A stretch of 64,000 nt of DNA from Dastarcus helophoroides (Eukaryota > Arthropoda > Insecta > Coleoptera > Bothrideridae), in NCBI GenBank assembly GCA_028583605.1, contig CM053333.1, positions 24,965,302 to 25,029,301 on the forward strand, written 5' to 3'. Positions 59,961 to 64,000 of the stretch are shown here, one piece after another (position 1 is the first letter of the stretch; the number at the start of each line of letters is the position of its first letter). A program made the translations under genes and the position numbers. The notes under the pieces were generated by a model. That model did no database searches. It saw only the letters and a program-made list of their open reading frames with translations, and was not told where the DNA came from.

Positions 59961-62365
59961 AAATTCGTTTGTTTTCTCAAAATAAGATTGGCATGTTATC
60001 AAACATTAATAATGTTGAGGAAAATATTTTCGGTCATTTCAAGAAAAAGGTTTTTTGTACATTAAATTTCATTATTGAAATTTAAATATTATTTTAAAAT
60101 TAGAATAATGAAGCAAAAATTTCGAGACAAGTATTTTTGGAAATTCCAAGTTTTTTCGTAATAGTCGACTTTTATAAATATTTTGGTACTTTTAGAATTT
60201 TCAATATAAACGGAAAGGTTCGAAAACATTTCGACAAAAAGTCGCTCGAATTTAGACTCAAAATATCTAAAATGTTAATATTAAAAAGGAAACTTTGAGA
60301 AAACAACGTTTATATGAATTCTGTGTTATAATTTCAAGGAAAAATTACAATTTGAAGCTTAAACCAAAATCTGCAGGTTTTAAATTAGTGTTTGGGTATA
60401 AACTACGCATTTGTTTAAATAAAAATTTAATTTCGAGAAAAATTACAAACCTATTTTTAATCGAGTGTGTGAAAATTCAAGGCCAAAAAGTAGAAATTTT
60501 TATATTCTAGTCAAATTTTGGGAAAATATTATCTTTTTTTTTGGTGATTGATTATCTTCAAAAATTGAAATACAAATTTTGTCCCTTGAAACCAAGAAAA
60601 CCGTTTCAGTTATGCAACACCAACAATAATAACTGGCTTATAGTTCATGTAATAGGAATATTTGTCGTTTTGCTTTCCTAGAAATAAAACATTTTGCTAT
60701 TTGTGAGAAAACAAACTTGCATCGTTATTATTTGTACATTATATGAGACGTAAATATGTTTTGAACCCAATTTATTACATTAATCTTAGAGGACTAATAA
60801 TCTAAACATACAGTTTACTTATGTGGTAATTCCGTGAATAAGCAAAATAAAAATTCCCATTTATTCGAGCTATCAGAATTCTTATCATTTTACGAGTATT
60901 TTGGAATTGTTCGTGCATAAATAAATAAGTGGTACTGTAATTAGTGAATCTAAGATGAAGCAATGTCTACTTTGTTCTCTATATTAAATCCCGAATCCCT
61001 AAAATTAGCCGTTCAGGCATAAGTTCTGGCGCATCCACCATATTTGATGATATTTCGAATGCGGTAAAATTCTTCACTGGGCACCGCAAATTATAAATGT
61101 AAAATGTAATGCTGACTATTTTGTTAAAAGGCACCTTATACATATTTGTTGTGTTTTTATAACCGTTAATAGTGGACATTTCATTTTTATAACACTAGCC
61201 TGGACATACGACAAACTCCAATATTTGAGAGAAAATTTTGACTGCAAATACTACTAAAATTGACAAACTGGGGCTGGCGAAAAGATAAATAGTTCTTAGG
61301 TTAAATGATTTACAGTATGAGATTCAACTTTTGTAATGGGAACAATAATTATTATCAAAAATCCGTAAATATGAAATTTTCAATTTTATTTGACACGAGA
61401 TTACTTGGAGTAATTTTGTGAAACTTTTTTTATATAAAAGCAACAAAAATCTAGGTTTTTTTTAACGTCTATTAATAATCAAATAAAAAAACACAAAAAA
61501 GTTGCCGCTAAACCTCAGGCAGTGATTTGTACAACATATTGAATAATTAAAACAGAAATAATGAGGTTCTTAAATTCGTTAATTAAATTAATTTTATTTT
61601 TCTTGATTTTATCTAATTATCCTGCAAAAAATCACCTAGGTATGACTACAATTTTGCAGGGTAATAACGTAGATAGTACAAAGGGGTAAGTACGTGTTGA
61701 ATTGTAGGGGAGGAAATGATCAACAAGAAGTTTAGTTGTAAATGCCGGATTAGGGCATTAACATTTATGCCAGACAGAGTTTGAATAAGTATGGAAGAGA
61801 ATGAAGGAGAGTGAAAACATGCGTGAGTGATCCACGTATTAGATCTGTGTGCGGACGCGTCATACCGTAACAATTACCCATACGCTCTAGCAAATGCTTT
61901 CAGTGATTCGCAAACGCCACTTTACACCCTCGTTGCGGTTTCCTAATCGACGATGGCAATAAAATTCCTCTCTAATGAAATACGAATTTTTAACACAATC
62001 AACAACCAAGATCTTTTGAAATTCATGCAATTTTTAAAGTTATGGTAAAGTTCATTTTATTAATAATGTAAAACAACGGGTAAGTATTCGACTTATTGTT
62101 TCTAAATAAGACAAGTAAGAAGAGTGATCTTCAATCATCTAATCAAGTTTACTTTAGATGCTAAATTTAGTTTTATAGCTTTTGAATTATGAATTTTAAA
62201 GTGTAGAGTCAAAGGAATAAATTGACCGTTCGACTGACTTAATCTTGAATTCAACATACAAGCTAGATATAGAAACTTTAAAATTTGAACATACATAGAA
62301 TCCTGCTCATCTTTTAAAGAATGGCAGCCTATCTGTGCAGCCAAATTTTCTTTAGACTGTCACCG
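59961..62365. other. upstream region with little repeat
   Basis: Mostly unique AT-rich DNA upstream of svp. A half copy of the foldback element lies at about 60545-60600 (GATTATCTTCAAAAATTGAA, CCTTGAAACCAAGAAA). Short frames at 60295, 60979, 61646 and 62135 show no recognisable protein. I see no RNA gene. Confidence 0.4.
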
Positions 62366-62670
62366 TTTTTTTTTTTTTTAATTTAATCTACACGGAAAGG
62401 GCAACCCCCATTATGCCTTCAAAGCACTGCGAGTAGGATGCGGAAACCAGTATAGATGGCGATGAACCGGCTTCTTAAAAAGGATAGGTTGCAATTTTTG
62501 GTGAAAACTCCTTTCGGTAACGAGTTTCATAGCTTGGAAGTTCTGTAGAAAAGAGAGTTAACGCAGACAGAAGTCCTGGGCCTCACAGGAATTTTCTGTC
62601 TCCGACTGTGTTGTATACCTCAAAAATCTTGACCTTGTGGGGATCAATCCTATTAGCCATTGCGAGGCTC
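62366..62670 (-). mobile_element. LINE 3' end with poly(A) tail
   Basis: On the minus strand this is the 3' end of the same LINE family as at 980-2910 (ATTGATCCCC, GAGGTATACAACACAGTCGG, CGGAAACCAG...TATAGATGGCGATGAACCGG, GGCATAATGGGGG). The 3' UTR ends GTAGATTAAATT followed by A14 (62379-62366). The copy is 5'-truncated to about 300 bp, as is usual for LINEs. The coding frame is broken. Confidence 0.8.
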
Positions 62671-62714
62671 CGGGAGGGTAGATCTTTAAGAGGCCCTCAT
62701 CTTTGTGAAATTAG

Positions 62715-64000
62715 TTTTAATATAGACGTAGTCAGAATAGGGCAGGGTAGGGCGCTTGCCCCCCCCCCAACTCGTGTGGTTAATAAAAATTTATATTGAA
62801 CTGAGGAGACTTTCTCTAAAAAATTTCCATTCGACAAAAGTCGTCCTTCTTCAAGCTCTTAATATTTTCTCGAAATTTCGACTTATTTCACGAAAATCGT
62901 CTTTTTTCATAAATTTCTTTGGAAATTTGAAATGTATTCCTAAAATTCGATTTATTTTATCAGAATCCAACTTAACTAAAAATTTCGAATTTTTATCTCA
63001 AAATTCATCGTTTTATTTTTCGAAATTCTATTATTTCTCAAAATTAGTTTTTTGCGCAAACTTCGACTTCTCTTTAAACTTTGATTTTCTGAAAATTTCG
63101 ACTTTTTTTATCAAGATTTACCCGTTTGCTTAAAACTTGATCGATTTTTTGATAACAGTATTTATCTGGAGATTTTTATAATGACTTTTTTAGAAATTTT
63201 GTAAAAAGTCAAACATTCCGAGAAAATTTCCCCTGGAATGCGGAAATACAACTTGTTTCTCAAAATTTCGACGATTATTTCAATATTGGACATTTTTTGA
63301 CTCAGGATAGGGCAGAACAGGGCGCATGTCTGCCTCTGATTTAAGCGCTCAAGTGAAAAATCTAGGAATTACATTTTTCTCAAAATTTGTCCTTTTTCCA
63401 AAATTTCGACAAAATTTGACTCTCTCTAAAGAATTTCGAGTGTTTACTAAATTTTGACTTTTTTCTCAAAATGTCGCTTTTTTTTTGTTTTTCAAGGGAA
63501 AAAAATCGAAATTTAAAAAAAACAAATTTAGAAAAATCGAAACGTTGATATTTTTCTCAAAATCCGCCTTTTTTCGCAAATTTTAAATTATCCTGAAATC
63601 CCATCCTGTATGTTCCCGGAAAACTGAATATTTTACCTGGAAATTCGTATCTTTCTTAAAATTTTGACTTTTTTTTCAAGACTCGTTTTTTCCACAAACC
63701 GACGGCTATTCTCAAAATTGCACTTTTTCTTTAAGTTTGATTTTTTTCTGGAAAATTTCGATCTTTGATGCTTCATTTGGTAGTTTTTCTAGAAATGTCG
63801 ACTGCTTTTCAGAGATTTCGTTTTTTTTAATTCCTTTATTTTTACTAACATCGGGTTTTCTAAAGATTTTGATCATTTGGAATTTGATTTTTCAGAACTT
63901 TTAACAGGTTTCTTAAAATTTATCTTTTTCCCGATATTTTTATATCAATATTCAATATTCAACTTTGCTAAAAATTTTGAATTTCTCTTAAAATAAGTTT
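62715..64000. mobile_element. second copy of the GCGTAG-ended AT-rich element, running off the window
   Basis: Begins TAGACGTAGTCAGAATAGGG, then GGGCGCTTGCCCCCCCCCC. It matches 25553-25960 over several hundred bases (TTTATATTGAACTGAGGAGA; CTCAAAATTCATCGTTTTAT). The short G/C pair GGGCGCTTGCCCC makes a small hairpin near the end. A further related start (GGATAGGGCAGAACAGGGCG) is near 63305, possibly a nested copy. The right end is outside the window. Confidence 0.5.

Overview
The window looks like nuclear DNA of an insect or closely related arthropod with a large, AT-rich, repeat-laden genome. The evidence is an arthropod-type COUP-TF/seven-up nuclear-receptor gene split by a very long intron, several decayed non-LTR retrotransposons, a solo LTR with an arthropod-type TATA plus TCAGT promoter, and thousands of bases of tandem arrays. 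Nothing bacterial or viral is visible. Species cannot be fixed from the sequence alone.

The only host gene I can support is seven-up (svp, COUP-TF, NR2F) on the minus strand. Exon 1 (54306 down to 54006) carries the [11 protein letters not shown]-terminus and most of the first zinc finger. Exon 2 (27869 down to 27720) carries the rest of the DNA-binding domain. Both join in phase 1 at consensus splice sites, leaving a 26,136-bp intron 1. The exons for the hinge and ligand-binding domain are not in the window, so positions 1-27719 are read as intron 2 (at least 27.7 kb). Positions above about 54.7 kb are 5' UTR, promoter or upstream intergenic DNA.

Almost everything else is repeat. From left to right: a LINE copy (1.0-2.9 kb) and an inverted partial copy (9.7-10.7 kb); foldback elements between 4.8 and 8.7 kb; microsatellites (CT, GTCC, AGTC); a hAT-like element with 8-bp target duplication (12.9-17.1 kb) filled with AT-rich array DNA; a 19-bp palindromic satellite and a 195-bp array (18.1-23.5 kb); a Tc/mariner-like relic (24.2-24.85 kb); a solo LTR (26.1-26.4 kb); a LINE RT fragment (28.2-28.6 kb); a 660-bp array (28.6-34.2 kb); a T-rich array bounded by CAGTGGCG inverted ends (35.9-44.7 kb); an 860-bp array (45.3-53.5 kb); 328-bp and 212-bp arrays (55.3-60.0 kb); and a LINE 3' end plus another AT-rich element (62.4-64.0 kb).

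Two things stand out. First, there is a palindromic foldback family whose copies carry target-site duplications of variable length (about 7-15 bp). One end is fairly constant and the other variable, and in two copies the interior has expanded into tandem repeats. Second, most of the large arrays seem to be built from one 17-19 bp AT-rich unit containing TCGAAATTTT, present in both orientations and in at least one case lying inside a transposon-bounded segment.
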